A stretch of DNA of 36,229 nucleotides from Pseudomonas fluorescens (GTDB lineage: Bacteria > Pseudomonadota > Gammaproteobacteria > Pseudomonadales > Pseudomonadaceae): positions 7,245-43,473 of the forward strand of contig NZ_JAGGOF010000059.1 of assembly GCF_018614775.1 (NCBI RefSeq), given 5' to 3'. The notes under the pieces are model-generated. The model was not told the origin of the DNA and ran no database searches. It was given only the letters and a program-made list of their open reading frames with translations. Position numbers and translations under genes: made by a program. This document shows positions 8,547 through 18,900 of the stretch, piece by piece. Numbering within the stretch: position 1 is the stretch's first letter; each line of letters starts with the position of its first letter.

Positions 8547-9414
8547 ATGACTGAGGGTTATTTCATCGGCAAAGGTGACAAGACCAGCTGCGGTGGGGAA
8601 GTGCTGGACGGTGATGACAGGGTCAACATGTATGGCCTGCTTCATGCCCGCGAAGGTGATCGCGTCTCTTGTGGAAAGGACGGAAAAACCTACCGGATCC
8701 GGGGTGGTATCTCGAACATGATCAGCCATGGCAAGCACGTGGCCGGTACGCTCGATAGCCACAGCACCTGCCCTTGCAACGCGCGACTGATCCCTTCACT
8801 GGCCTGGGCCTCCTACGTGAATGCGGATCCTGCTCCGCAAGCCAGTCGGGCCGCCCAACCAGCCCCACCGCCCCCAACCAGCGCCCCGGTCCCGCCGCAT
8901 CACTCCGGTTTCGCCTTTCCCAACAACCCGCCGCCCGCAGTATTCAGTCGCCTGGAACCTCAAGACCCAGGCTTCTATGTCGTCCCCAAAAGCGTGACCC
9001 GCGAAGCCCTGGAAGCCACGCTGTTCCCGTTATGCCACGCATGTGCAGGCAACCAGCCGTGCCGCGAAATATATGCAAACGGGCGGACATATCGGCATCG
9101 GGGTTGGCGCGGTTTCTTCGTTGCTGGCGATTCAGCAAGTGTGTAACGGCGATTCTGAAGTCGCTTGTGAGCGGGTCAGGTTTACCGAGGGAGGGAAATT
9201 TTCTGGATCAGCCCTCGGCGGCTGGGCCGGTGGAGAAATAGGCAAATTAGCCAGCGGGCGGATCTGTCTGGCGCTTGGTGTTCGTACATACGGCATTGGG
9301 AGTGTTATTTGTGTTGCGGCCCTGGTAGGAACTGGCGCGTGGGGAGGTACAGCTGGCGGCAGTTTCATGGGTGAGGGTGCTGGCGAAATATTGTACGAAA
9401 AAACTTTGCCATGA
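8547..9414 (+). pseudogene. PAAR-domain toxin remnant with internal deletion and frameshift
   Basis: The reading frame from ATG 8547 (AAGGAG 9 bases upstream) gives a PAAR spike-tip domain at residues 1-95, a Pro-rich linker, and the segment DPGFYVVPKSVTREALEATLF seen in PAAR effectors carried on type VI secretion spikes. After about residue 162 the frame becomes unlike the family and stops at 9146. Another frame picks up at once with RYATHVQATSRAAKY and continues to 9414 with TGGHIGIGVGA, EVCxxG-like and Gly-rich segments typical of the pore-forming C-terminus of the same proteins. The central 150-200 residues of full-length relatives appear to be missing. A frame shift at the junction separates head and tail, so no full toxin is made. 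Confidence 0.7.
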
Positions 9415-9800
9415 CTGGAGGGGGGTTCTGGAAATCCTGGTTAGCTTTCTGGCTCATGGCTGGCCCACTCCTACTGAGCTTTGCAGGTGCGATATTCAGT
9501 CTTTACCTTAGCCGCCGTCACTTGGACTCGATGAAGAAGGCCTTGAAGAACAGTCGGTATATTTATCTTTGGGGGCCGAGCTTGGGGAAGCGGGGATTGG
9601 TTTGGTCCCTCTTGGAGATAGCGAAAATCGCCGGGATGGTGGTGTGGCCAAAAGCCTATATCCGGCTAGGTGATGTGGACCCAGTTGACGTCGAAAATTT
9701 CCCCTCTGACTTGAAGCGTCTGTTGATCGTCAAGGTGACGATGACGGTCATCACCGCCATTTGGATGATAATTGCAGTCGTGCTGATCAAGCTCAGATAA
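9411..9800 (+). CDS. probable immunity protein to the PAAR toxin, membrane protein
   Basis: A 129-residue protein with hydrophobic segments near residues 10-32 and 106-126 and a basic, Trp-rich middle. Its ATG overlaps the stop of the toxin C-terminal frame (ATGA), the position where cognate immunity genes sit. A membrane protein fits protection from a pore-forming toxin tail. The gene seems intact although the toxin is broken, so it may now only guard against sister strains. Function is inferred from position and topology. Confidence 0.6.
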   Translation: MTGGGFWKSWLAFWLMAGPLLLSFAGAIFSLYLSRRHLDSMKKALKNSRYIYLWGPSLGKRGLVWSLLEIAKIAGMVVWPKAYIRLGDVDPVDVENFPSDLKRLLIVKVTMTVITAIWMIIAVVLIKLR

Positions 9801-9916
9801 GGCGTCGGTGCCGTGCTGTGTCATGGCCATAGTGGGTGTTGGCGCTTGGGCAGGTACAACGGTTCTATGAGCGCGTCATTTTAAAAAGTCTGTGCGAGCC
9901 CGCTCGATCCCTCAGG

Positions 9917-9941
9917 GGCGCAGGGCCACAAGCCCTGCGCC
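9917..9941. terminator. strong hairpin between convergent genes
   Basis: Perfect 10-bp stem GGCGCAGGGC and GCCCTGCGCC with loop CACAA, between the immunity gene and the convergent tail-collar gene. It has no U tract, so it is a weak or Rho-assisted terminator or an mRNA 3' stabiliser. Confidence 0.5.
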
Positions 9942-9946
9942 ATGGA

Positions 9947-10534
9947 TCAGTTACGAGATGGGAAAAGCCCATTCAGGGCGATGCTGAAGTTGATCGCCAG
10001 GAACGGGTTCATGATTGCCATCGGCAAGCCATTGCCCGTCGGCGCAACCGTGCCGCTGACTGTCGTGGTCACGCCTTTGAGCGGCACCGGCGAGGCGCCT
10101 ATCTGGTTGGAATAGATATTCGCGGCACCCGGCCCGGTACCCGAAGTGCCAATGAATGAGTTGGTGGCGGTTGGCGTATTCGCCGGATTGCTGGCCGGGT
10201 TCGCCAGTTGCAGGGTGGTGGTGGCGGTGATGCCGGTGAGGGCGTGGGTGTGGTTGGGCAGGTTGTTCAGCGTGGCAGTCACGTTTTCGGTGCCGGAAAC
10301 CTCCCCGATGACCCGTGGGGTCAGGCCCGGTCCGTCGCCCTGGCCCAGGGGCAGTCGGCCTTGCAGGTTGGGGAGCATGAAGTTGCTCTGGCCGTTGCCG
10401 CCGTAGTAGGTACCGAGCAGTGAGAACAACGCTTGATATTGCGCGACGGCGAGCGTCTGTCCGTTACACAGCGCCCAGCCATTGGGTGCGAAGTTAAAGG
10501 CGAACGACTGGATAGTGCCCAGGAAGACTTCCAT
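9947..10534 (-). CDS. phage tail-collar domain protein, MdpB-like (copy 1)
   Basis: A 195-residue protein of the tail-collar family that includes the microcystin-dependent protein MdpB. Residues 1-60 hold the collar motif (GTIQSFAFNFAPNGWALCNG, YYGGNGQSNFMLPNLQGR). A Gly/Asn/Thr-rich middle with LPNHTH and a C-terminal NPFLAINFSIAL follow. AAGGATAAGGA before the ATG at 10534 fixes the start; a longer frame exists but lacks this signal. It has no Sec signal peptide. It is a close paralogue of the gene ending at 11200. No other phage structural genes are nearby, so it is not a prophage piece. It probably belongs to the adjacent export locus, role unknown. Confidence 0.85.
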   Translation of the reverse strand: MEVFLGTIQSFAFNFAPNGWALCNGQTLAVAQYQALFSLLGTYYGGNGQSNFMLPNLQGRLPLGQGDGPGLTPRVIGEVSGTENVTATLNNLPNHTHALTGITATTTLQLANPASNPANTPTATNSFIGTSGTGPGAANIYSNQIGASPVPLKGVTTTVSGTVAPTGNGLPMAIMNPFLAINFSIALNGLFPSRN

Positions 10535-10709
10535 AGATTCCTTATCCTTCAGGTTATTGGTCTGGTGTTGCCAGGGAGGAAGGCTGGGTTCAGCTCGCCT
10601 CCTTTGTCCTCTGGCCTGATCACACACGGCTGAGCGTAGACGGGGTTACTGCATTTTGCCGGGGCAAGATGTGTGGATTGGCAGCAAGGTCTGCATCCAC
10701 CAAAAATCC

Positions 10710-10803
10710 CCTGTGGGAGCGGGCTTGCTCGCGAAAGCGGTGGGTCAGCTTGCATTGATGTTGACTGTGCAGCCGTCATCGCGAGCAAGCTCAGCTCCCA
10801 CAG
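10710..10803. repeat. REPIN: inverted pair of REP elements
   Basis: CTGTGGGAGCGGGCTTGCTC at 10711-10730 and its inverted partner, GCGAGCAAGCTCAGCTCCCA, at 10781-10800, about 50 bases apart. The pair lies in the gap between the first tail-collar gene and the DUF6916-like gene; I see no gene in the rest of 10535-10841. Confidence 0.85.
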
Positions 10804-10841
10804 GATTTCAGGTTGTCAGCAGGGGCTGTGACGCCCGCACG

Positions 10842-11153
10842 CTAATTGAACGCGATGTAGAAATACCCAACCGTCGGGTCCCGTCCCATGGGTGGCGTTC
10901 GCGACACGAACACGCCTTCGAGCCTGCCCAGTTCAGGCACCTCCAGCGCGCAGAGGCCATCGACGAATTCGGTGGCTTGCAGGCTGTTGAATTCCACACT
11001 GAACGGCATCCGCTCTGTATTCGGCATCCTTGCCCGGGGCGTTTCCTCAAGGGTTTCGATTCGTATGGGCAAGCAACTGCCGTCGGGCAGGATCAGGCTG
11101 CTGGTTCGGCCCAGCAGCGGTTGGAAATGATGGCTATGGACGGCTTGCAGCAT
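10842..11153 (-). CDS. DUF6916-like small protein
   Basis: A 103-residue protein that I assign tentatively to the DUF6916 family, small proteins that accompany MdpB-like collar genes. Visible features are a basic N-terminus (MLQAVHSHHFQPLLGR), a segment with several Leu-Glu-Thr residues, and a C-terminal PTVGYFYIAF. It lies between two collar genes on the same strand, 46 bases after the upstream one, so it is probably cotranscribed. No enzymatic motif is seen. A chaperone or accessory role for the collar proteins would fit its position but is only inference. Confidence 0.6.
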   Translation of the reverse strand: MLQAVHSHHFQPLLGRTSSLILPDGSCLPIRIETLEETPRARMPNTERMPFSVEFNSLQATEFVDGLCALEVPELGRLEGVFVSRTPPMGRDPTVGYFYIAFN

Positions 11154-11170
11154 GTCGATACTCCAACAGG

Positions 11171-11192
11171 TCGGAGGGCTGCGACCCTCCGA
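11171..11192 (-). terminator. intercistronic hairpin
   Basis: Perfect 8-bp stem TCGGAGGG and CCCTCCGA between the second collar gene and the DUF6916-like gene. No U tract follows, so it may set relative mRNA levels rather than stop transcription. Confidence 0.4.
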
Positions 11193-11199
11193 TGGGGCC

Positions 11200-11787
11200 T
11201 CAGTTGCGGGATGGAAAGTAACCTTGAAGGGCGATGCTGAAGTTGATCGCCAGAAACGGGTTCATGATCGCCATTGGCAAGCCATTGCCCGCCGGCGCAA
11301 CCGTGCCACTGACCGTCGTGGTCACGCCTTGTAGCGGCACCGGCGAGGCGCCTATCTGGTCGGAGTAGATATTCGCTGCGCCTGGGCCGGTACCCGAGGT
11401 GCCGATGAACGAGTTGGTGGCGGTTGGCGCACTCACAGGATTGCTGGCCGGGTTTGCCAGTTGCAAGGTGGTTGCGGCGGTAATGCCCGTAAGGGTGTGG
11501 GTGTGGTTGGGCAGGTTGTTCAGGGTCGCGGTCACGTTTTCGCTGCCGGAAACCTGGCCGATGACCCGCGACGTCAGGCCCGCGCCGTTGCCCTGGCCAA
11601 TGGGCAGGCGGCCTTGCAGGTTGGGGAGCAGAAAGGTGGTCTGGCCGTCGCCTCCATACGTCACACCGATCAGGGCAAACAATGTCTGGTACTGGGCAAG
11701 ACTGAGTGTCTGCCCGTTGCACAGTGCCCAGTCCCTGGGCGCAAAGTTGAACGCGAACGGTTGAATGGTCCCGATGAATACTTCCAT
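11200..11787 (-). CDS. phage tail-collar domain protein, MdpB-like (copy 2)
   Basis: A 195-residue tail-collar protein, the same length as copy 1 and nearly identical over its second half (NSFIGTSGTGPGAANIYS is shared exactly). The N-terminus differs more (GTIQPFAFNFAPRDWALCNG, TYGGDGQTTFLLPNLQGR). AAGGA lies 9 bases before the ATG at 11787. It is the first gene of the minus-strand set and is transcribed away from the sulfotransferase gene. The paralogue pair flanking a DUF6916-like gene indicates a local duplication. No signal peptide is visible, so if exported it needs a dedicated route. Confidence 0.85.
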   Translation of the reverse strand: MEVFIGTIQPFAFNFAPRDWALCNGQTLSLAQYQTLFALIGVTYGGDGQTTFLLPNLQGRLPIGQGNGAGLTSRVIGQVSGSENVTATLNNLPNHTHTLTGITAATTLQLANPASNPVSAPTATNSFIGTSGTGPGAANIYSDQIGASPVPLQGVTTTVSGTVAPAGNGLPMAIMNPFLAINFSIALQGYFPSRN

Positions 11788-11947
11788 GGAATTCTGATCC
11801 TTCAGTGGGTGGCTCTTGCGTTTGTCTGGCACGGCTGAGCGTAGACGCGGAAGTTTCATTTCGCCGGAGCAGGAGGGTAAAAAATGCTGACGGACCGCTT
11901 AATCGATTCACGTATGACGAGGGCCCATACCGTCCATCTTTTTTACA

Positions 11948-11971
11948 GGTCAAGGGATATTTGATATCAAA
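11948..11971. promoter_or_regulatory. divergent control region with a perfect 12-bp palindrome
   Basis: TTTGATATCAAA at 11960-11971 is a perfect palindrome. On the minus strand it lies just upstream of a TTGACC (11953-11948) that could be a -35 element for the collar gene. On the plus strand it lies about 60 bases before the sulfotransferase start. It is a candidate operator serving both directions. Confidence 0.35.
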
Positions 11972-12031
11972 GTACTACTAGGCGAGATTTATTTCCTCGG
12001 CTACGCTTCGGACACGAAGGGACTACAAACG

Positions 12032-12877
12032 GTGAAAGGATTGTCACAGTTCCACTTTATTTCCGGCTTGCCGCGCTCGGGCTCGACCCTGCTTTCTGCG
12101 ATCCTGTTGCAGAACCCGCGCTTTCACGCCGGCATGACCAGCCCCGTCGGCTCGCTGTTCAGCAGCGTGTTGCAGCAATGCAGCGCCGGCAGCGAATTCG
12201 GCTCGGTGATCGACACCGACCTGCGCCGCCGCCTGCTGCGCGGGCTGTTCGACTCCTACTATGCCGACAAGGCCGACACACCGGTCATCTTCGACACCAA
12301 CCGCCAGTGGTGCGCGCGGCTGCCGGCCCTGCAAGACCTGTTTCCCCAAGCCAAGACCATCGCCTGTGTGCGCAACGTCGCCTGGGTGCTCGACAGCCTG
12401 GAGCGGCTCTATCGCGCCAACCCGTTCGAGAACACCAAGCTGTTCAACGACGATGATGAGCGCAACACCGTCTACAGCCGTTGCGAAACCCTGGCCCAGC
12501 GCAACCGCCTGGTCGGGTTTGCCTGGACGGCGCTCAAGGAAGCCTATTACGGCGAGAACGCCGAATCGCTGCTGGTCGTTGACTACGATCTGTTGAGCCA
12601 GGCCCCCGACCGGGTGATGCGGCTGGTCTACGAATTCATCGGCGAGCCTTGGTTCGAACACGATTTCAATCACTTGACCTACGACGCCCCGGCCTTCGAC
12701 CAGGCCCTGGGCGTTGCCGGCCTGCACAAGGTCAAGCCCAAGGTTGCGCCGCAAGCCCGGCGGACCCTGTTGCCGCCGGATCTGTTTGAAAAGTATGCCG
12801 AGTTGTCGTTCTGGCGCGATGGGTCTGCCAGTGCCGCCAATGTCATCCGTATGAAAACCGACGCCGCGCTCAGCTGA
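12032..12877 (+). CDS. sulfotransferase family protein (first of two)
   Basis: A 281-residue cytoplasmic sulfotransferase. It transfers sulfate from PAPS to a hydroxyl or amine of an unknown acceptor. The 5'-phosphosulfate loop GLPRSGSTLL lies at residues 12-21 with Arg15. The 3'-phosphate motif is Arg114 to Ser122 (VRNVAWVLDS), with the expected eight-residue spacing. It starts at GTG 12032 with GAAGGGA about 9 bases upstream. It stands directly before the giant repeat protein and a second sulfotransferase ends the same cluster, so the acceptor may be a cell-surface product of the locus. Acceptor specificity cannot be read from the sequence. Confidence 0.85.
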   Translation: MKGLSQFHFISGLPRSGSTLLSAILLQNPRFHAGMTSPVGSLFSSVLQQCSAGSEFGSVIDTDLRRRLLRGLFDSYYADKADTPVIFDTNRQWCARLPALQDLFPQAKTIACVRNVAWVLDSLERLYRANPFENTKLFNDDDERNTVYSRCETLAQRNRLVGFAWTALKEAYYGENAESLLVVDYDLLSQAPDRVMRLVYEFIGEPWFEHDFNHLTYDAPAFDQALGVAGLHKVKPKVAPQARRTLLPPDLFEKYAELSFWRDGSASAANVIRMKTDAALS

Positions 12878-12890
12878 TCGCGGTTTTTTT
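12864..12890 (+). terminator. Rho-independent terminator between sulfotransferase and giant gene
   Basis: Stem CCGCG (12864-12868) and CGCGG (12879-12883), with a further TCA/TGA pairing in the loop, then seven T. It overlaps the end of the sulfotransferase gene and sits 40 bases before the next start, so it would end or attenuate transcription entering the giant gene. Confidence 0.65.
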
Positions 12891-12929
12891 CATTTGCGTG
12901 TTCAAGCAGTTCGAGTCCAGGTGAACGTC

Positions 12930-15900
12930 ATGTGGTGGAGCAAAGGTAAATCGCGGGTAACCGAGGGCGCACAGGCCCTGGCATCGCCAATGATCATGTC
13001 GCTGGAGCCGCGCATGCTGTTCGACGGCGCGGTGGCCGCGACCGTGGCCGAGGCTGCGCAGCCGGACACCCACCCGACCGCTGAGGCGGCGAAGACGCCG
13101 GTGGCCGACCAGCCGGCCGATACCCATGCGCCCCAAGGCCAGGTGGATGCCACCCAGGCCGCCGCTGCGGGCAAGTCGGTGGTGTTTGTCGATTCCCGGG
13201 TCAAGGATTCCGCCAGCCTGCTTGAAGGCGTCGCACCCGGTACCCAGGTGGTCCAACTGGATGCCACCAAGGACGGGCTGCAACAGATTGCCGATTACCT
13301 GGACACCCACCAGGGCGTCAGCTCGGTGCAAATCATTGCCCACGGCAACGCCGGCGACCTGTGGCTGGGCAACGCCTACCTGTCGGCGGATAACGTCCAG
13401 GCCCGCAGCGAGGTGCTGGCGCAGATCGGCCAGGACATGAATGCAGGTGGCGATATCCTCATCTACGGCTGCTACACCGCCCAGGGCGACCGCGGTATGG
13501 AACTGGTCGATTCCCTGGCGCAACTGACCGGCCGCGACGTGGCGGCCTCCAACGACCGTACGGGCCTGGGTGGCGACTGGGACCTGGAAATTGCCACCGG
13601 CAACATCGAAAGTGCCAATGTGCTGTCGACCCGGGCCATGAGCGAATACCAATGGGGCCTCGCCACCTGGACCGCCACCAATAACGCCAACACCGGCGTG
13701 GGCTCGCTGCGCGCGGCCCTGGCTTCGGCACAGAACGGCGATATCGTGACCTTCAGCAGCGGCATGACTGTCGCACTGACCCAGGTGCTGGTGGTCAACA
13801 GAAACGTGACCATCGACGGCGATCTCAATAACGACAACGTCGCCGATGTCACCCTCGACGGGCAATTCCGCACCCAAGTCCTCAGTGTCACGTCTGGTAC
13901 GACGGCCACCCTCGATGGCCTGGTGATTACTCGCGGCATGGTGGCAGGCAACGGCGGTGCTGGCGGCGACGATGCCCTCGTGGCCAAGGGCGGCGGGATC
14001 TACAACGCCGGAACGCTGACCCTGCGTAACGTCACGTTGACCGCAAACGCCGCATCGGGCGGTGGCGGTGGTGGTGGCGTGACGCCGCAGTACGCTGGCG
14101 GTGGTGGTGGCGGCGGTGGCGCCGTCGGCTCCGGTACTGGCGGCCGTGGCGGCGATACGCTCAATGCCACGGGCTCCAATGGTTCGGCTGGACAGGGCGG
14201 TGCTGGCGGCGGCTTCTTCAACATGGGCGGGCGCGGCGGTTCTTCGACTGGCGGTGCGGGCGGCTCGGCGTATCCGGGCTACAGCACCGGTTCGGCCGGC
14301 GGCACAGCCTCCAGCGCGGGCTTGTCCATCGGCGGCGGCGGTGGCGGCGACGGCTACAACGACATCGGCGGTGCCGGTGGCGGCGCGGTGGGGGGGATCT
14401 ACAACGACACGGGTGCGACCTTGAAGGTCATCGGTAACTCGGTCATTTCCAACAACATCGGCGCGGGTGGCGGCGGCGGTGGTGGCGGAGCCGGTGGCGG
14501 CTACAGCCAGACCGGTGGCGCGGGCGGCGTGGGGGTCGGCGCGATCTGGAACAAAGGCGCGATCCTGATTACCGCCGCCAACTTCGCGGCCCTGTCGGGC
14601 AACGTCGGCGGCAGCGGCGTTGGCGGCACCAGTGCGGGCACGGCGGGTGTATCACCGGCGTCGGTGACCAATGTCTACGGCGACGGCGGCACCATCAACA
14701 CCAACTACGTACCGGACGTGACCCCGCCTACCGCGACCGTGGTGGTGGCCAACACCAGCCTGAACTCCGGCGGTACGTCGCTGGTGACCGTCACCTTTTC
14801 CGAAGCCGTGACCGGCTTCACTGCATCCGACCTGACGGTGCAGAACGGCACCGTCGGTACCTTCAGCAGTGGCGACGGCGGCATCACCTGGACCGGCACA
14901 TTGACGGCGGCCAGCAACATTGCCGACACCACCAACGTGATCACCCTGGACAATACCGGCGTCGCGGATTTGGCCGGCAACGCCGGCGTGGGCACCACCA
15001 ACTCGAACAATTACGTGGTCAACGACACCGTGGCGCCCACCGCGACCATCGTAGTGGCCGACACCGCGCTGAGGGTGGGCGAAACGTCCCTGGTGACCAT
15101 CACCTTCAACGAGGCGGTCACCGGTTTCACCACCGCCGACCTGACCGTTGCCAACGGCACGCTCACCGGGCTGAGCAGCAGCGATGGCGGCATCACCTGG
15201 ACCGCCACCCTGACACCGGACGCGGACATTACCGATACCACGAACCTGGTGGTGCTGGACAAGACCGGCGTCGCCGACCTGTCGGGCAACGCGGGCGTGG
15301 GCACCACCAATTCGAACAACTACGCCATCGATACCCTGCGCCCGACGGCCACCATCGTGGTGGCCGACACCGCGCTGAGTGTGGGCGAAACGTCCCTGGT
15401 GACCATCACCTTCAACGAGGCGGTCACCGGTTTCACCACCGCCGACCTGACCGTTGCCAACGGCACGGTCACCGGGCTGAGCAGCAGCGACGGCGGCATC
15501 ACCTGGACCGCGACGCTGACCCCGACCGCCAGCGTCAGTGACGCGACCAACCTGATCACGCTGAACAGCGGCGCCATTGCCGATCTGTCCGGCAACGCCA
15601 ACACGGGCACCACCGACTCGAACAACTATGCGATCGACACGCTGCGCCCGACCGCCACGATCGTGGTGGCCGACACTGCGTTGGCCGCGGGCGAAACCTC
15701 GCTGGTGACCATTACCTTCAGTGAAGCCGTAAGCGGGTTCACCCTGGCCGACCTGACGACCCCCAACGGCTCCCTGAGCGGCTTGAGCAGCAGCGACGGC
15801 GGCATTACCTGGACCGCGACGCTGACGCCGAGCGCCAGCATCACCGACGCCACCAACCTGATCGTACTGGCGAACACCGGTGTGCTCGACGCGGCCGGGA

Positions 15901-18900
15901 ACGCCGGCACCGGCACCACCAACTCCAACAACTACGCCGTCGACACCCAGCGCCCAACTGCCAGCATCGTGGTTGCGGACACCGGGCTTAGCATCGGTGA
16001 AACGTCTCTGGTCACCATCACCTTCAACGAGGCGGTCACAGGGTTCACCGCTGCCGACCTGAGCGTTGCCAACGGCACCGTCACCGGGCTGAGCAGCAGC
16101 GACGGCGGCATTACCTGGACCGGGACACTCACGCCGAGCGCCAGCACCAGCGATGCCAGCAACCTGATCACGCTGGATAACACCGGGGTGAGCGACGCGG
16201 CGGGCAACGCCGGCAGCGGCACCACCGATTCCAACAACTACGCCATCGACAACGTGCGTCCTACCGCGACGATCGTGATCGCCGACACTTCGCTCAGCAT
16301 CGGCGAGACGTCCCTGGTGACCATCACTTTCAGTGAAGCCGTGACCGGCTTCACCCTGGCCGACCTGACGGCCCAGAACGGGCTGCTGAGCAACTTGAGT
16401 ACCAGCGACAACATCACCTACACCGCGACCTTCACACCGAGTGCGGGCATCGGCGACACCAGCAACCTGATCACCCTGGATAACACCGGCGTCGTGGACG
16501 GGGCGGGCAATGCCGGCACGGGCACCACCGACTCGAACAATTACGCGATTGACACGCTGCGCCCGACCGCCACCATCGTGGTTGCGGACACGGCGTTGAG
16601 CGTCGGCGAAACGTCGTTGGTGACCATCACCTTCTCCGAAGCGGTCAGCGGCTTCGACAATTCGGACCTGAGCGTGGCCAACGGCACGTTGAGCACGGTC
16701 AGCAGCAGCGACGGCGGTATCACCTGGACGGCGACCCTGACGCCGACCCTGGGAATCAGCGACGCTTCCAACCTGATCACCCTGAACAACACCGGCGTCA
16801 GCGATGCGGCGGGCAACGCCGGCACTGGCACCACCAACTCCAACAACTACCAGGTCGACACCAACGTACCGACAGCGACCATCGTGGTGGCCGACAACGC
16901 ACTGAGCATCGGCGAAACATCGCTGGTGACCATTACCTTCAACTCAGCGGTCAGCGGTTTCGACAATTCCGACCTGACCATCAGCAACGGCACCCTGAGC
17001 AACGTCTCGTCCAGCGATGGCGGCGTGACCTGGACAGCGACCTTCACCCCGAGCGCCAGCGTGTCCGACACCAGCAACGTGATTACCCTGGACAACACCG
17101 GCTTGATCAACGGCGCGGGCAATGCCGGCGTGGGCACCACCGATTCCAACAACTACGCCATCGACACCGTGCGCCCCACCGCGACCGTTGTTGTCGCCGA
17201 CACGGCCATTGCCGCCGGCGAGACGTCGTTGGTGACCATCACCTTCAGCGAAGCCGTGACGGGTTTCACCAGCGCCGACCTGAGCGTCGCCAACGGTACG
17301 CTCAGCGGGCTGAGCAGCAGCGACGGTGGCATCACCTGGACGGCGACGTTGACGCCGACCGTTGGCGTCAATGACACCAGCAACCTGATCACCCTCGACA
17401 ACAGCGGCGTCGCCGACCTGGCGGGCAACGCTGGCAGCGGCACCACCGATTCGAACAATTACACCCTCGACACCCAACTGCCGACCGCCACTATCGTGCT
17501 CAGCGATTCAACGTTGAGGCCGGGCGAAACCGCCCAGGTGACCATCACCTTCAGCGAGGCGGTGACCGGTTTTACCAACGCCGACCTCACGGTTGCCAAC
17601 GGCACGTTGAGTGCCGTCAGCAGCAGCGACGGGGGCGTGACCTGGACCGCCACGTTCACCCCGGCCCTCGGCGTGACCGATGCCAGCAACCTGATCACCC
17701 TGGACAATACCGGCGTGAGCGACGCGGCCGGCAACGCCGGCACAGGGACTACCGACTCGCCTAACTACACGGTCGAGACCCGGGTGCCAACCGCCACGGT
17801 TGTGGTGGCCGACAACGCCCTCAAGGTCGGTGAAACCTCGCTGGTGACCATCACCTTCTCGGAAGCGGTCAGCGGGTTCGACAACGCCGACCTGAGCGTG
17901 AGCAACGGCACGCTGAGCAATGTCTCGTCCAGCGACGGCGGCGTGACCTGGACGGCGACGTTCACCCCGGCAAGCAACATCACCGACACCAGCAACCTGA
18001 TCAGCCTGGACCCCGGCGGGGTGGTCAACGCGTCGGGCAACAGCGGCGTCGGCGTGGTGAACTCCAACAACTATGCCGTCGACACGGTACGCCCGGGCGC
18101 CACCATCACCGTGGGCGATACCACCCTGGGCATCGGCCAGACCACCACCGTGACCATCAGCTTCACCGAGGCCGTGTCCGGTTTCGACCTGTCGGACCTG
18201 AGTGTCGCCAACGGCGTGTTGTCCAACCTCGCCAGCAGCGACGGTGGCCTGACCTGGACCGCAACCCTGACGCCTACCGTGGGTGTCAACGATGCCACCA
18301 ATCTGATCCTGCTCGATGCCAGCACGGTGCAGGACCTGGCCGGCAACGCCGGCGCGGGTATCGCGATCTCCAGCAACTACACACTCGATGCGACCCGGCC
18401 CACCGCGACCATCGTCGTCGCCGATTCGAACCTGAGCGTGGGCGAGACGACGCAGGTGACGTTCACCTTCAGCGAAGCGGTGACTGATTTCGATTTGTCG
18501 GACCTCAGCGTCACCAACGGCGTGCTGACCAACCTGACCACCAGCGATGGCGGCAAGACCTGGACGGCCACGTTCACGCCAACGGTGAACCTCACCGATC
18601 CGAGTAACTTCATTGCCCTGGACACCCATAACGTCAGCGACCTGACGGGCAACGCCGGGGAAAGCGTGGCCGTGTCCAACAATTATGCAATCGACACCGT
18701 GGTGCCCAACGATGTGAAGCCGCCACCGGAATACCTGACGTCGGACCCTGTCACGGTCATGCCGCCGTCCGACGTGCCGTTGCAGCCGATCGTGTTCACG
18801 CCACCCACCGGCAACCTGGGCTCGCCGCTGGGCTTCCCGCCGCTGTTCGAGCAACGGGACGTGGGCGGTGGCCTTCAGCCGATCGGCAGTATTTTCATCC

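Noticed and set aside
9947..11787. Prophage or tailocin remnant
   Set aside because: Only tail-collar genes are present, with no capsid, sheath, baseplate, lysis or integrase genes.
14050..14560. Gly-rich GGTGGCGG runs as a CRISPR-like or satellite array
   Set aside because: They are in-frame Gly codons of the beta-helix region, with no regular repeat-spacer pattern.
14705..18682. Series of about 101-residue antisense ORFs, one per repeat unit
   Set aside because: They arise from the repeat period and GC-rich codon use; they have no ribosome-binding sites and mirror the sense repeats.
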